NCBI GenBank assembly: GCA_902761055.1
Contig: CACWIS010000012.1
Coordinates: 46,925 to 110,924 of the forward strand
Reading direction: 5' to 3'
Length of the DNA stretch: 64,000 bases
Origin: Oscillospiraceae bacterium
Lineage (GTDB): Bacteria; Bacillota; Clostridia; Oscillospirales; Oscillospiraceae
Shown: positions 1 to 8,659 of the stretch, piece by piece
How positions within the stretch are numbered: the stretch's first letter is position 1
How the letters are laid out: every line of letters starts with the position of its first letter
Notes under the pieces: generated by a model
Seen by the model: only the letters and a program-made list of their open reading frames with translations
The model's database searches: none
Told to the model about the DNA's origin: nothing
Position numbers and translations under genes: made by a program

Positions 1-286
1 GCAGCAGGCCCGAGTAGTTGCAGACGATGATATAGATGAAGAAGGTGGCGAAGATCGGGAAATACTTTCTTGCGTGCTCCCTGCCGAGGAGTTCCTCATA
101 ATAGCCGCGCAGCTTTTCGATCGCGATCTCCGCCGCGCTCTGCAGCGGGCCGGGCACCTCCTTGAGACTGCGCGTGGCGAGCCAGGACAGCAGCGTCAGC
201 ACCGCGATGATCGCCCACATGGTCGTGACGGCGCTCGTCACCTCCAGCGGGCCGATGGAAAAGAGGACGTTTGCGCCATGCTCCAT
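1..286 (-). CDS. atpB: F0F1 ATP synthase subunit a, 5' part
   Basis: This is the N-terminal part of the membrane subunit that forms the proton half-channels of the F-type ATP synthase; the gene runs off the left edge. ATG at 286 follows a strong ribosome site (AGGGAGGTGATTGC). The 95 visible residues start MEHGANVLFSIGPLEVTSA, have a first membrane helix around residues 22-38 (TTMWAIIAVLTLLSWLA), then an amphipathic stretch with PGPLQSAAEI and the beginning of helix 2 (KYFPIFATFFIYI). This order matches AtpB of Clostridia. No gene lies in the 175 bases upstream, so the atp operon may start here. The rest of the operon is outside the window. Confidence 0.85.
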   Translation of the reverse strand, partial: MEHGANVLFSIGPLEVTSAVTTMWAIIAVLTLLSWLATRSLKEVPGPLQSAAEIAIEKLRGYYEELLGREHARKYFPIFATFFIYIIVCNYSGLL

Positions 287-413
287 GCAATCACCTCCCT
301 GAAATGAAAAACTCCGGAAAACGCCGTCTGCAGCGGCCGTTTTCCGCTTGTTTGTTACTTTATATTAAACCATATTCCGCCCGACTAATCAAGGGAGAAA
401 ACGCGCCGGGGCT

Positions 414-444
414 TGAAAAACAGAGGCCGGTCGCCCGGCCTCTG
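414..444 (-). terminator. Rho-independent terminator after the zinc-ribbon membrane protein
   Basis: A perfect 10-bp stem (421-430 with 435-444, loop TCGC) is followed on the minus strand by a run of five T. It sits 17 bases past the stop of the gene ending at 462. Bases 287-413 hold no gene and probably contain the atp promoter. Confidence 0.8.
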
Positions 445-461
445 TGAGGATGCCTGTGTTG

Positions 462-1118
462 TTACGCCTGTCTGAAGTGGATCATGCAGGCGACCTTCTT
501 GCCGAAGATCTCGGCATAGAAGTTGATGCCCTGCTGGCTGTACTTGAGACACTCGATGTTGATCTTGTTGCCGTCGTCGGGATCCACGGTGATCGTGAAG
601 TACTCCTCGTCGGGATCGTCGGAGGACCACTTGACCTTGTCGGTGATCGTCAGCGGCGAGACGTAGGCGTTGATCGGGACGATCTCGCCCGGGGACATCG
701 TGAACTCTTCTCTCTCGTCGTCGTTATAGCGGATCTGCAGCACCTCGACCGTGGGAGGAGGCGTGGGCGTCGGCGTGGGGACCGGCTCGGCGGACGGCAT
801 CTCGGGCTCGACGGTGGGGACCGGAGCGCTCGACTTGCCGGGCCTGACGGAGACGTCGGTGCCGTTGAGGCTTGTCGAGACCATCACGATCACGGCGAGG
901 ATCACGGCGACGACGAGGATCAGGCCGAAGATCATCTGCCATCTTGTATTGCTGCCGGCACGCTCATAAGAGGCGGTGCCGTTCACGGTGCTCGGCGTGG
1001 CGCTGGGCGTGCGGCTGCTCTGGCTGACGCGGCGGGTTCCGCAGTTCGGGCAGCGGCTGCGCAGGGAAGAGAAACGCTCTCCGCAGCGGCGGCACTTGAC
1101 TTCAGGAATCAGGCTCAT
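462..1118 (-). CDS. Zinc-ribbon membrane protein with Ig-like C-terminal region
   Basis: A 218-residue protein of unknown function. Residues 9-27 form a zinc ribbon with two CxxC pairs (CRRCGERF and CPNCGTRR). A single membrane helix lies near residues 62-82, followed by a Pro/Thr-rich linker (PTPTPTPPPTVE). The C-terminal 95 residues look like a bacterial Ig-like fold (MSPGEIVPINAYVSPL, then VKWSSDDPDEEYFTI), which resembles BIG2-type repeats. The zinc ribbon is probably cytoplasmic and the Ig-like part outside. ATG at 1118 has a GGAGGAAGATCC-type ribosome site. It stands alone with its own terminator. The domain reading is visible in the sequence; the function is not known. Confidence 0.7.
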   Translation of the reverse strand: MSLIPEVKCRRCGERFSSLRSRCPNCGTRRVSQSSRTPSATPSTVNGTASYERAGSNTRWQMIFGLILVVAVILAVIVMVSTSLNGTDVSVRPGKSSAPVPTVEPEMPSAEPVPTPTPTPPPTVEVLQIRYNDDEREEFTMSPGEIVPINAYVSPLTITDKVKWSSDDPDEEYFTITVDPDDGNKINIECLKYSQQGINFYAEIFGKKVACMIHFRQA

Positions 1119-1241
1119 GGATCTTCCTCCAATTCTATCTCAACCGATACGATTTGGCTGTTTGGATACAGGATAATAATACAACTTCTGCAAGCTTTCG
1201 TCAAGAGTTTACGTAAAGCTTAAGGCAAGAAATCCGTGCTT

Positions 1242-1268
1242 TTGAAAGGGGGCTTTCCCCCACTTTCA
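1242..1268. other. Imperfect hairpin between genes
   Basis: TGAAAGGGGG-CTTT-CCCCCACTTTCA forms a G/C-rich stem with one bulge, in the gap between ricT (ends 1310) and the zinc-ribbon gene (starts 1118). It has no T-run on either strand, so its role as a terminator is uncertain. The rest of 1119-1309 shows no gene. Confidence 0.4.
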
Positions 1269-1309
1269 GGCGCTTTTCAAAGGGTTTTCCGTCGCCGTCC
1301 GCCCGGGGA

Positions 1310-2572
1310 TCACGGCGCGGCCTGCGGGTTCTTCCCCTTGCCGCGGGAACGGCGGCGGTTGGCGCGCGGCTTCTGTCCCTCCCGGTTTTCGGCTCCCTGT
1401 CGGTTTTCCTTCTTCGCCTCCGCGTTCTTCGGCTCGAGCTTGACGGGCTTGACCGTCGCCCTGCCGCCGCGGCCGGGCTTCTTTCCCCGATCGCCGACGC
1501 GCTCGGGCTTGACCTCGATCTTTTTCTCGCCGCCCTTTTCCGAAGCGCCGGCGTTCTTCTTCTCGCCGCCTCTTCTGCGGCGCGAGCGGTGGGAGCGCTC
1601 CGCGCGCGGCGCGGCGTTCTCGCTCTTCTCCTCGGTCTTCGGCTCGGGGACGACGATGCTGGGCAGATCCCACTCGTCCTTCTCCTCGACGGGTTCTTCC
1701 TCGGGCTCCTCGGGGACGTAGTGCAGCACATGCGGCGGCTCCTCGCCGTCCTTCGGCCGGCCGCCCGGCACGGCGCAAAGCTCGTTGGCCTTGTAGAGGT
1801 GCAGGCTGTCGTCCGTGTCGGAATCGAGCTTGACCTTCACGGTCTGGCGCAGGAGGTTGACCTGCACGGCGGTGCCGTAGCCGTCGATGGTCTCGACGAA
1901 AGCGCCCTGCTTGGGCACCTTTTTCACGAGGTCCTCGTAGGCCCCCTGCTCGTAGCGCAGGCAGCACATCAGTCTGCCGCAGGCGCCGGAGATCTTCGCG
2001 GGGTTGAGCGAGAGGGACTGGACCTTGGCCATCTTGGTCGAGACCGGCTGAAAATCCTCCAGGAACTGGCTGCAGCAGTAGGGTCGGCCGCAGATGCCGA
2101 TGCCGCCGAGCATCTTTGTCTCGTCGCGCACGCCGATCTGGCGCAGCTCGATGCGGTTGCGGAAGATGCCCGCAAGGTCCTTGACCAGCTCGCGGAAGTC
2201 CACGCGCCCGCTGGAAGTGAAGTAAAAGGTGGTCTTGTTGCCCTCGAAATTGCACTCGACGTCGACGAGCTTCATATCGAGACCGTGCTCCGCGATCTTC
2301 TCCTCGCAGATGCCGAAGGCCTCCTTCTCCCGTTTCTTGTTGATCTCCTCGACGCGCAGGTCGTCGTGCGTCGCGATGCGCACGACGCCGCGGAGCGGCT
2401 GGACGACGGCCGTGTCCTCGACCATGTGGTTGCCGCGGGAGCAGTCCGCGATCTCGAGCCCCTTGGCGGTATCGACGATGACCTTGTCGCCGCTGCGGAT
2501 CTCCAGGCCGTTCGGGGCGAAGAAATAGCACTTGCCCCTGTTTTTGAATTTGATACTGACTACTTCGATCAA
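1310..2572 (-). CDS. ricT: RicT/YaaT, PSP1-domain protein
   Basis: RicT (YaaT, PSP1 family) is part of the RicA-RicF-RicT Y-complex that binds Fe-S clusters and stimulates RNase Y mRNA processing in Bacillus subtilis. The PSP1 core covers about residues 1-270 and has the conserved cysteine-rich segments GGIGICGRPYCCSQF and SGACGRLMCCLRYEQ. After it comes a long disordered tail (about 280-420) that is rich in Lys, Arg and Glu, ends in RRRSRGKGKN and may bind RNA. Translation probably starts at TTG 2572, eight bases after GAGGAT; the family N-terminus (VVSIKFKNRGKCYFF) begins right there. It lies just downstream of holB, the usual order in Firmicutes. The basic tail is unusually long and should be read as lineage specific. 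Confidence 0.88.
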   Translation of the reverse strand: MIEVVSIKFKNRGKCYFFAPNGLEIRSGDKVIVDTAKGLEIADCSRGNHMVEDTAVVQPLRGVVRIATHDDLRVEEINKKREKEAFGICEEKIAEHGLDMKLVDVECNFEGNKTTFYFTSSGRVDFRELVKDLAGIFRNRIELRQIGVRDETKMLGGIGICGRPYCCSQFLEDFQPVSTKMAKVQSLSLNPAKISGACGRLMCCLRYEQGAYEDLVKKVPKQGAFVETIDGYGTAVQVNLLRQTVKVKLDSDTDDSLHLYKANELCAVPGGRPKDGEEPPHVLHYVPEEPEEEPVEEKDEWDLPSIVVPEPKTEEKSENAAPRAERSHRSRRRRGGEKKNAGASEKGGEKKIEVKPERVGDRGKKPGRGGRATVKPVKLEPKNAEAKKENRQGAENREGQKPRANRRRSRGKGKNPQAAP

Positions 2573-2587
2573 TGGTTTATCCTCAAC

Positions 2588-3385
2588 TCATTCTTTGATG
2601 GCCCGGACGGCGAGCAGGCCGAAGACGTGCTTCACGCCCGTGTTGACGCGCAGCATCTCCAGCGCGTGCTCCAGCAGCGTCTCGAGATCGTAGATCTCCC
2701 TGTCGCTCATACCGAGCGGGCTTGTTCTTCTGCAAAGCATATCGGTGAGCAGCGCGGCGGCGCACTCGACGAAGCCGCGCGCCGCGGCGGCGTCGAGATT
2801 CTCGTTTGCGGCGAGAAAGCGGAAAAGCTCCGCCTCGTCCCGCTCCGCGCAACGCCTGACAAAGCTCTCCGCCAGCTTCTGCGACTCGGCGTCGGGTTCT
2901 TCGCCGCGCGCGCCGCAGACGAGCTCGGCGCAGCGGGAGCGCACGGTCTCGAGCAGGCTCTCGGCGTTGGCGGCGCAGAGCAGGAAGTACACGCCGCGGG
3001 GCGGCTCCTCGAGCAGCTTGAGCGCCGCGTTCTGCGCCGGGACGTTCATGCTCTCCGCGTCCTCGATCACGTAGACCTTGCGCTCGGCCTCGTTGGGCAG
3101 CACGACGGAGTCCGCGATCACCGCGCGGATCTGATCGACGCCGATCTCGCGCTTCTGCTTGCCCTTGTCATCCTCGAGACGGCGGACCGTGACGAGGTCC
3201 GGGTGGATGCCCTCGCGCACCTTTCGGCAGGCGCGGCATTCTCCGCAGGGGACCGGCCCGGGCGAGGCGCAGAGCAGGGCCGCGGCAAGCCTTCGCGCGG
3301 CCTCGGCGCGCTCCTCGCGCGAGGGAGAGAGCAGGATATAGGCATGGGACAGCTCGTCCGCGCTTTTGAATTGCAGTTCTCTCAT
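2588..3385 (-). CDS. holB: DNA polymerase III delta' subunit
   Basis: HolB is the delta' subunit of the clamp-loader complex that places the sliding clamp on DNA. The 265-residue product has the AAA+ features of the delta' family: SHAYILLSP near the N-terminus, a zinc module (CGECRACRKV) around residues 47-56, IGVDQIRAVIADSVV, the VYVIEDAESMNVPAQNA segment with ALKLLEEPP, and sensor 1 near SRCAEL. It has no intact P-loop, as expected for delta'. ATG at 3385 follows GGAGGCGGCG. It is followed by ricT after 15 bases, the conserved holB-ricT pairing. Confidence 0.9.
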   Translation of the reverse strand: MRELQFKSADELSHAYILLSPSREERAEAARRLAAALLCASPGPVPCGECRACRKVREGIHPDLVTVRRLEDDKGKQKREIGVDQIRAVIADSVVLPNEAERKVYVIEDAESMNVPAQNAALKLLEEPPRGVYFLLCAANAESLLETVRSRCAELVCGARGEEPDAESQKLAESFVRRCAERDEAELFRFLAANENLDAAAARGFVECAAALLTDMLCRRTSPLGMSDREIYDLETLLEHALEMLRVNTGVKHVFGLLAVRAIKE

Positions 3386-3452
3386 CGCCGCCTCCGTCCG
3401 GTTCTGTTCACCCTATCTTGATATTTTACCCCATTCCATGGCGGATAGTCAA

Positions 3453-3487
3453 CAAGAAAAAGCAGGGAGGATCTCTCTCCTCCCTGC
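3453..3487 (-). terminator. Terminator of the DapF-like gene
   Basis: GCAGGGAGGA (3462-3471) pairs with TCCTCCCTGC (3478-3487), 6-base loop, followed on the minus strand by TTTTTCTT. It separates the amino-acid transport/epimerase operon from holB-ricT. Confidence 0.85.
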
Positions 3488-3497
3488 CGCGGCGTCT

Positions 3498-4325
3498 TTA
3501 TCCGATCCGTTTTGTGCGGCCGTACAGCCAGGTCTCGCCGCTGCGCGCATCGCTCTCCACGCGGAGCGTCCCGCCGCGCTGGAGCAGCTCCAGCCGGACG
3601 CGCCCGCCGCGCTGCGCCGCGAGATACATCCCCAGTGCGGAGCAGCCGCTCGCGCAGGACTTTTCCCACACGAGCGTACCGCTGCCCGGGACATAGACCA
3701 GCGGCTCGAGACGGCTCCGCTCCGTGCCGCCGTCCCAGAACAGCAGTCCCAGACAGGGCGCTCCCAGAGCGGCGCACATGCTGCGGATCAGCTCCGCGGC
3801 GCGCGCGCCGTCGTCCCGCAGCGCGGACAGGGGCGAGCGCGGCGCGACGATCGCGTGGCTGATGCCCTCCATTTCGACGAGCGGCAGCGTATCGCGCAGC
3901 GCGCCGCAGACCGCCTCCGTCTCGGTGACCGCAAGCGCCGGCGGCATCGACACGGCGGCGGCGAAGCTGTCGTCGCGCTCGCGCGACAGACGGACCTCGA
4001 TCCCGCGCTCCGTGCCGGAGACGCGCAGGCGCACACGCCGCTCCCCTGCGTCGCAGACGCCGCGGCGGAGCAGACACAGCGCGGCCGCGCTCATCGAGGC
4101 GTTGCCGCAGAATTCGCCGCCCGCCATGTCCAGCTCCGCACGCAGCGCGCCGTCCTCCGGGAAGCGCACGAAGCCGACCTGCTCAAGCGAGGGGTGGAGA
4201 CGCATGAGCGCCGCGGCGAGCTCGCCGCGGCACGCGGGATCGACGGGGCTCTCCACCAGTGCGGTGAGGTTCCCCGTCGGATCGAAGATGCTGTATGAAA
4301 CTGTGCTGTCCAGCATAGCGTCCAT
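3498..4325 (-). CDS. DapF-fold amino-acid epimerase/racemase-like protein
   Basis: A 275-residue member of the diaminopimelate epimerase fold. Both halves of the fold are visible: GGEFCGNASMSAAA at about 69-82 carries one catalytic Cys, and EKSCASGCSALGMYL near 223-237 carries the second. The sequence is divergent from ordinary DapF, which has a longer and more conserved GNGxRC core, so a racemase of another amino acid (the family includes the histidine racemase CntK of staphylopine synthesis) is a real alternative. It lies 57 bases after a polar amino-acid ABC transporter ATPase with no terminator between, so it is probably the last gene of that operon. Fold assignment is firm, substrate is unknown. 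Confidence 0.72.
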   Translation of the reverse strand: MDAMLDSTVSYSIFDPTGNLTALVESPVDPACRGELAAALMRLHPSLEQVGFVRFPEDGALRAELDMAGGEFCGNASMSAAALCLLRRGVCDAGERRVRLRVSGTERGIEVRLSRERDDSFAAAVSMPPALAVTETEAVCGALRDTLPLVEMEGISHAIVAPRSPLSALRDDGARAAELIRSMCAALGAPCLGLLFWDGGTERSRLEPLVYVPGSGTLVWEKSCASGCSALGMYLAAQRGGRVRLELLQRGGTLRVESDARSGETWLYGRTKRIG

Positions 4326-4382
4326 GCCGTCCGCCTTTTCGTTTATTCTCTGTTCCTATATAAAGGCATCGCCGCCGGTTTG

Positions 4383-5171
4383 TCAAGCTCTGTCAAATAC
4401 GCGCAGGAACTGGCGCGTGCGCTCCTCCTGCGGGTCGTCGAGGACCGCGCGGGGATCGCCCTGCTCGACGATCACGCCGCCCGCCATGAAGATCACGCGG
4501 TTGGACACCGCCTTGGCGAAGGGCATCTCGTGCGTGACGACGACCATCGTCATCTTTTCCTCCGCCAGCTGGCGGATGACCTTGAGCACCTCGCCGGTCA
4601 GCTCCGGGTCGAGGGCCGAGGTCGGCTCGTCGAAATAGAGGATCTCCGGGCGCATGGCCAGGGCGCGCGCGATCGCCACGCGCTGCTGCTGGCCGCCGGA
4701 GAGCTGATAGGGATAGGCGTTTTCCTTGCCCTCGAGCCCCATTTTCTTCAGCAGCGCCACCGCCCGCTCGCGGACCTCCTCCCTGTCCTCGCCCTGCAGC
4801 ATCGGCGGCTCGGAGACGTTCTTCAAGACCGAGTAATGCGGGAAGAGCTGGAAGTTCTGGAACACCAGACCGAAGCGCCGGCGGAAGCGGTTGAGCTCCG
4901 CCTTCGGCGCGTAGACGCCGTCCCGGAGCGCGTACTGTCCGTCGTAGAGGATATCCCCGCCGTCCGCCGTCTCGAGGAAGGCGGCGCAGCGCAGCAGCGT
5001 CGACTTGCCGGAGCCGGACGGCCCGATGACGGAGACGACGTTGCCCCGCTCGACCTCGAGGGAGATGTCGCTGAGCACGCACTGGCCGTCAAAGGACTTC
5101 TGCAGGCTGCGGATCTCGAGGATGTCGGGCGCGGCGGGCTCCTGCGCGGTGTTGAGCTTTTCGTCTGTCAT
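4383..5171 (-). CDS. Polar amino-acid ABC transporter, ATP-binding protein
   Basis: ATPase of a polar amino-acid importer (GlnQ/ArtP/HisP family). It has Walker [10 protein letters not shown], the Q-loop [13 protein letters not shown], the ABC signature [16 protein letters not shown], Walker [13 protein letters not shown] and the switch histidine in VVVTHE. It is 262 residues long, somewhat longer than the 240-250 usual because of a short N-terminal extension. ATG at 5171 follows GGGGAGAGGG. It sits 15 bases after the permease gene. Substrate cannot be read from the ATPase; the partner permease and binding protein are of the general glutamine/arginine/histidine/opine type. Confidence 0.92.
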   Translation of the reverse strand: MTDEKLNTAQEPAAPDILEIRSLQKSFDGQCVLSDISLEVERGNVVSVIGPSGSGKSTLLRCAAFLETADGGDILYDGQYALRDGVYAPKAELNRFRRRFGLVFQNFQLFPHYSVLKNVSEPPMLQGEDREEVRERAVALLKKMGLEGKENAYPYQLSGGQQQRVAIARALAMRPEILYFDEPTSALDPELTGEVLKVIRQLAEEKMTMVVVTHEMPFAKAVSNRVIFMAGGVIVEQGDPRAVLDDPQEERTRQFLRVFDRA

Positions 5172-5186
5172 GGTCCCTCTCCCCTC

Positions 5187-5834
5187 TCAGCGATAGTAGT
5201 CCAGCCGCTTCTCGATCCGGCCCATCAGCCAGTCGACGATCGCGTTGAACAGATAGTAGAACACGCCGGCGACGAGGAAGGGCATGAAGCTGGTCTGGGA
5301 GTTGGCGATCTGCTTGCCGATCGTGAACATCTCCTGATAGGAGACCGTGAAGGCGATCGACGTGTCCTTGACCAGCGTGACGACCTCGTTCGTCACGCTC
5401 GGCATGATGCGCTTGACCACCTGCGGGAGGATGATCCGCAGGAAGGTCTGCGCCCTGGAATAGCCGAGGACCGTCGCGGCCTCGTACTGGCCGATGGAGA
5501 TCGATTCGATGCCTCCGCGGTAGATCTCCGCGAAATAGGCCGCGTAGTTGATCGCGAAGGCGATGACGACCGGGATCAGCTTGTTGCGGGCGACCGTCGT
5601 GCCGAAGAGATAATAGGGGCCGTAGGTGACGGCCAGCAGCTGCAGCATCAGCGGCGTGCCGCGGAGCACCGTGATGAAAAAGCGGGTGACCGCGGAGACG
5701 ACCTTGAGCTTGCTCATGCGCAGCAGCGCGACGATCATGCCCAGCGGGAGGGAAAAGAGCAGCGTCAGAAAGAAGATGGCGCAGGTCTTGCCGAGACCCT
5801 CGCTCATCTTGACGATCATGGTCATTAGCGACAT
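5187..5834 (-). CDS. Polar amino-acid ABC transporter, permease
   Basis: A 215-residue inner-membrane permease of the HisM/GlnP family with about five helices. Typical features are RGTPLMLQLLAVTYG, NYAAYFAEIYRGGIESI and the EAA-type loop that follows it (QYEAATVLGYSRAQTFLRI, with LPQVVKRIMPS), which docks on the ATPase. Start ATG at 5834 has a GAGG site. The gene is downstream of the binding-protein gene, separated by 120 bases that hold a strong stem-loop, and just upstream of the ATPase gene. The permease is likely to form a homodimer because no second permease is present. Confidence 0.9.
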   Translation of the reverse strand: MSLMTMIVKMSEGLGKTCAIFFLTLLFSLPLGMIVALLRMSKLKVVSAVTRFFITVLRGTPLMLQLLAVTYGPYYLFGTTVARNKLIPVVIAFAINYAAYFAEIYRGGIESISIGQYEAATVLGYSRAQTFLRIILPQVVKRIMPSVTNEVVTLVKDTSIAFTVSYQEMFTIGKQIANSQTSFMPFLVAGVFYYLFNAIVDWLMGRIEKRLDYYR

Positions 5835-5884
5835 GGGGAAAACCTCGTATCCTTACAGTCATGCGGGGAATAAACGCACAAGGG

Positions 5885-5915
5885 CCCGAAAGTGCATGGA
5901 GCATGCACTTTCGGG
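5885..5915 (-). promoter_or_regulatory. Stem-loop between binding protein and permease genes
   Basis: A perfect 14-bp stem (5885-5898 with 5902-5915, loop GAG) lies in the intergenic space of the transporter operon. On the minus strand it has no T-run, so it is more likely a 3' mRNA stabiliser that raises the level of the binding-protein message over the membrane part, as seen in many binding-protein operons, than a full terminator. Confidence 0.6.
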
Positions 5916-5954
5916 TCGTTTTCTTTCACGCGATGCGGCGCCGCGCGCCGGAGA

Positions 5955-6755
5955 TCAGCCGTTGTTGAGGAACAGCAGGTTGTTGACGATCTCGGCGTAC
6001 TCGGGCTTGGACGCGATCTTGGCGTAGGTGCCGTCCGCGACGAGCGCCTGCACGGCCGCATCGACCTGCGCGCAGAGCTCCGCGTCGCCGGAGCGGAACG
6101 CGATGCCGTACTGCTCGGCGCCGAGGTTCTCGTCGATGATCGCAACGCCGGCGTTCTTGGCGGCGTAGCTCGCCGCGACGGGCAGGTCGACGAACACGGC
6201 GTCGACGGCGCCGCCTTCAAGCTCGGTGAAGCAGGTCAGGAAGCTGTTGCAGGTCACGACCTCCTGGAAGCTCGCCGCGAGATCGGCCAGATCGCCGTTG
6301 AGCAGCGCCTCGCCCGAGGTGCCCAGCTGCACCGCCACGACCTTTCCGGCGAGATCCGCCGACGAGGCCAGGCCGCTGTCCGCCTTGACGACGAGGACCT
6401 GGGTGTTGTCATAGTAGGGCTCGGAGATCACATAGCCGGCTTCCTTCATGGTGTCGAGGATCGTCATGCCGGACCAGACGCAGTCGCATTCATTCGAATC
6501 GAGCTGGACCAGCTTCTCGTCCCAGTTGACGCCGAAGATCTTGAGCTCCCAGCCGAGCTTGTCGCAGACCGCCTGGCAGACCTCGACGTCGAAGCCGGAA
6601 TAGGTGCCGTCATCGCCCAGGTAGCTGAAGGGCGGGTACTCCGGGTCGATGCCCATGATAAAGACCTTCTTCTCCGCGGGGGCCGCTTTCTGGCCGCAGG
6701 CGCAGAGCGCGAAGACCATCGTCAGCGCCAGGATCACACAAATCATCTTTTTCAT
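5955..6755 (-). CDS. Polar amino-acid ABC transporter, substrate-binding lipoprotein
   Basis: A 266-residue binding protein of the SBP_bac_3 family. It starts at ATG 6755 (after GGAGGACGAGAAA) with a lipoprotein signal peptide ending in the lipobox LCAC. The mature part opens with the family strand VFIMGIDPEYPPFSYLGDDG and has GFDVEVCQAVCDKLG, CDCVWSGMTIL, and QLGTSGEALL, the usual ligand-site regions for an amino-acid alpha-carboxyl/amino group. First gene of the transporter operon. The clear region 6756-6989 upstream carries its promoter and, on the other strand, that of the Rrf2 regulator. Substrate is unknown. Confidence 0.9.
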   Translation of the reverse strand: MKKMICVILALTMVFALCACGQKAAPAEKKVFIMGIDPEYPPFSYLGDDGTYSGFDVEVCQAVCDKLGWELKIFGVNWDEKLVQLDSNECDCVWSGMTILDTMKEAGYVISEPYYDNTQVLVVKADSGLASSADLAGKVVAVQLGTSGEALLNGDLADLAASFQEVVTCNSFLTCFTELEGGAVDAVFVDLPVAASYAAKNAGVAIIDENLGAEQYGIAFRSGDAELCAQVDAAVQALVADGTYAKIASKPEYAEIVNNLLFLNNG

Positions 6756-6912
6756 TTTTCTCGTCCTCCGTAACAAAACTCGGTGCATGTTGTCTTTGCT
6801 TTTGTATGTTAGCATGATAACACATTAATTAAATAAAGCAATCTTTTTTTGCGCCCTCCTTGTGCGAAAAATGCACAAGTCTTTTTTTGATCTTCCCGCG
6901 CGGCGCTCTTTT

Positions 6913-6962
6913 ATTCCTACCGATCTTGTGGTATATTAAATCCACAGTAAACAAGTAGGAAT
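6913..6962 (+). promoter_or_regulatory. Nested inverted repeats in front of the Rrf2 gene
   Basis: ATTCCTAC (6913-6920) and GTAGGAAT (6955-6962) are perfect inverted repeats. Inside them TGTGG (6927-6931) and CCACA (6942-6946) flank a TATATTAAA -10-like box. The arrangement sits 28 bases before the Rrf2 start, so it is a good candidate for an autoregulatory operator. That the Rrf2 protein binds here is inferred. Confidence 0.5.
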
Positions 6963-6989
6963 TGTTTTCACAGCTGCGAGGTGATCCCG

Positions 6990-7412
6990 ATGAACGTGAC
7001 CAGCAAGGGCCGCTACGCGCTGCGCGTGATGCTCGATCTCGCCCAGCACCCGGACGACGGCTTTGTTTCCCTCAAAACGATCGCGGAGCGGCAGGGGATT
7101 TCGATGAAATACCTCGAGGCCATCGTCGGCAGCCTGAAGAAGGCCGGTCTGCTCGACTCCACCCGCGGCAAGGAGGGCGGATACAGCCTGCTGCGCGCGC
7201 CCGAGGAGTACGGCGTCGGCGAGATCCTGCGCTCGACGGAGGACAAGATCGCGCCGGTGGCCTGCATCAAGGCCGACGGCGTGGACTGCGAGCATGCGCG
7301 CGAGTGCATGACGCTGCCGATGTGGCGCGAGCTCGACGAGCTGACGAACGCCTATCTCGACACCGTCACGCTGCGCGACCTGCTCACGGGCGAGAAATGG
7401 AAAAAAGCATAG
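6990..7412 (+). CDS. Rrf2/IscR-type Fe-S regulator
   Basis: A 140-residue Rrf2-family winged-helix repressor. Helix-turn-helix residues run about 4-60 (SKGRYALRVMLDLA, then LKTIAERQGIS and YLEAIVGSLKKAGLL), followed by the wing STRGKEGGYSL. Three cysteines in the C-terminal third (ACIKADGVDCEHARECMTL) match the cluster-binding pattern of IscR-like members. ATG 6990 is preferred over GTG 6981 because GAGGTGAT then serves as the ribosome site. It lies directly upstream of cysteine desulfurase and IscU genes and probably controls their expression according to Fe-S demand, as IscR does. Cluster binding itself is inferred. Confidence 0.88.
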   Translation: MNVTSKGRYALRVMLDLAQHPDDGFVSLKTIAERQGISMKYLEAIVGSLKKAGLLDSTRGKEGGYSLLRAPEEYGVGEILRSTEDKIAPVACIKADGVDCEHARECMTLPMWRELDELTNAYLDTVTLRDLLTGEKWKKA

Positions 7413-7445
7413 TAAAACAGAAATACACAGAAAGGATCTTCCATC

Positions 7446-8633
7446 ATGTTCGTTTACGCTGACAACGCGGCCACCACCTGCGTGAGCCGCGCCGCGCTCG
7501 ACGCGATGCTCCCCTATCTGCTGGAGGATTACGGCAATCCCTCCAGTCTCTACGCCTTTGGCCAGAAGGCGCAGGAGGGGCTGCAGAAGGCGCGCGAGAC
7601 CGTCGCGCGCTGCCTCAACGCCGAGCCGCGCGAGATCTACTTCACTTCCGGCGGCAGCGAGGCCGACAACCAGGCCATCGTCTCGGCCGCGCGCGTCGGC
7701 GCGCGCCACGGCAAGAAGCACCTGATCTCCACGAAGTTCGAGCATCACGCCGTGCTGCACACGCTCGACAAGCTCCGCAAGGAGGGCTTCGAGGTCACGC
7801 TGCTCGACGTGCACGAAGACGGCGTCGTCCGTCTTGAGGACGTCGAGGCCGCGCTGCGCGAGGACACCTGCCTCGTCACGGTCATGTTCGCCAACAACGA
7901 GATCGGCACGGTCCAGCCCATCGCCGAGATCGGCGCGCTGTGCCGCGAGCGCGGCGTCCCCTTCCACACCGACGCCGTGCAGGCCGCCGGCCACATGCCG
8001 ATCGACGTCAAGGCGATGAACATCGACATGCTCTCGCTCTCCGGCCACAAGTTCCACGCGCCCAAGGGCGTGGGCGTGCTCTACGCGAAGCGTTCGCTGC
8101 CGCTCTTCCCGCTCATCGAGGGCGGCGCGCAGGAGCGCGGCAAGCGCGCCGGCACCGAAAACGTCGCCGGCATCGTCGCGCTGGCCGCCGCGCTGGAGGA
8201 GAGCTGCGCGCACATGGAGGAAAACACCGCCAAGATCATCCCGATGCGCGACCGGCTCTTTGCCGAGCTCTCAAAGATCCCGCACAGCAAGATCAACGGC
8301 AGTCTTGAGCACCACGTCCCCGGCACGGTCAACATGTGCTTCGAGGGCATCGAGGGCGAGAGCCTGCTGCTCCTGCTCGACCGCGAGGGCATCTGCGCCT
8401 CCTCGGGCAGCGCCTGCACCTCCGGCTCGCTCGACCCCAGCCACGTGCTGCTTTCCATCGGTCTGCCGCACGAGGTCGCGCACGGCTCGCTGCGTCTTTC
8501 GATCGGCGAGTACAACAGCATGGACCAGATCGAGCACATCCTTGAGGTCGTCCCCCGCGTCGTCGCCTATCTGCGCGAGATCTCCCCGGTGTGGGACGCG
8601 CTGGAAAAGGGCGAGCAGCCGCATCTGATCTGA
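7446..8633 (+). CDS. iscS: Cysteine desulfurase (NifS/IscS type)
   Basis: PLP enzyme that removes sulfur from cysteine and passes it as persulfide to the scaffold and to tRNA thiolases. The 395-residue product has YADNAATT at the N-terminus, [12 protein letters not shown], the PLP histidine in FEHHAVL, the aspartate in [10 protein letters not shown], the PLP lysine in [11 protein letters not shown] (about residue 203), and the persulfide cysteine in [10 protein letters not shown] (about 327). This short loop version is the IscS/NifS type. It starts 33 bases after the Rrf2 gene (ATG after AAAGGATCTTCC) and is followed 26 bases later by the scaffold gene. The mnmA gene 4 kb downstream is a likely sulfur acceptor. 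Confidence 0.93.
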   Translation: MFVYADNAATTCVSRAALDAMLPYLLEDYGNPSSLYAFGQKAQEGLQKARETVARCLNAEPREIYFTSGGSEADNQAIVSAARVGARHGKKHLISTKFEHHAVLHTLDKLRKEGFEVTLLDVHEDGVVRLEDVEAALREDTCLVTVMFANNEIGTVQPIAEIGALCRERGVPFHTDAVQAAGHMPIDVKAMNIDMLSLSGHKFHAPKGVGVLYAKRSLPLFPLIEGGAQERGKRAGTENVAGIVALAAALEESCAHMEENTAKIIPMRDRLFAELSKIPHSKINGSLEHHVPGTVNMCFEGIEGESLLLLLDREGICASSGSACTSGSLDPSHVLLSIGLPHEVAHGSLRLSIGEYNSMDQIEHILEVVPRVVAYLREISPVWDALEKGEQPHLI

Positions 8634-8659
8634 CAGAGAGAATACAGGAGGAAAACAAG

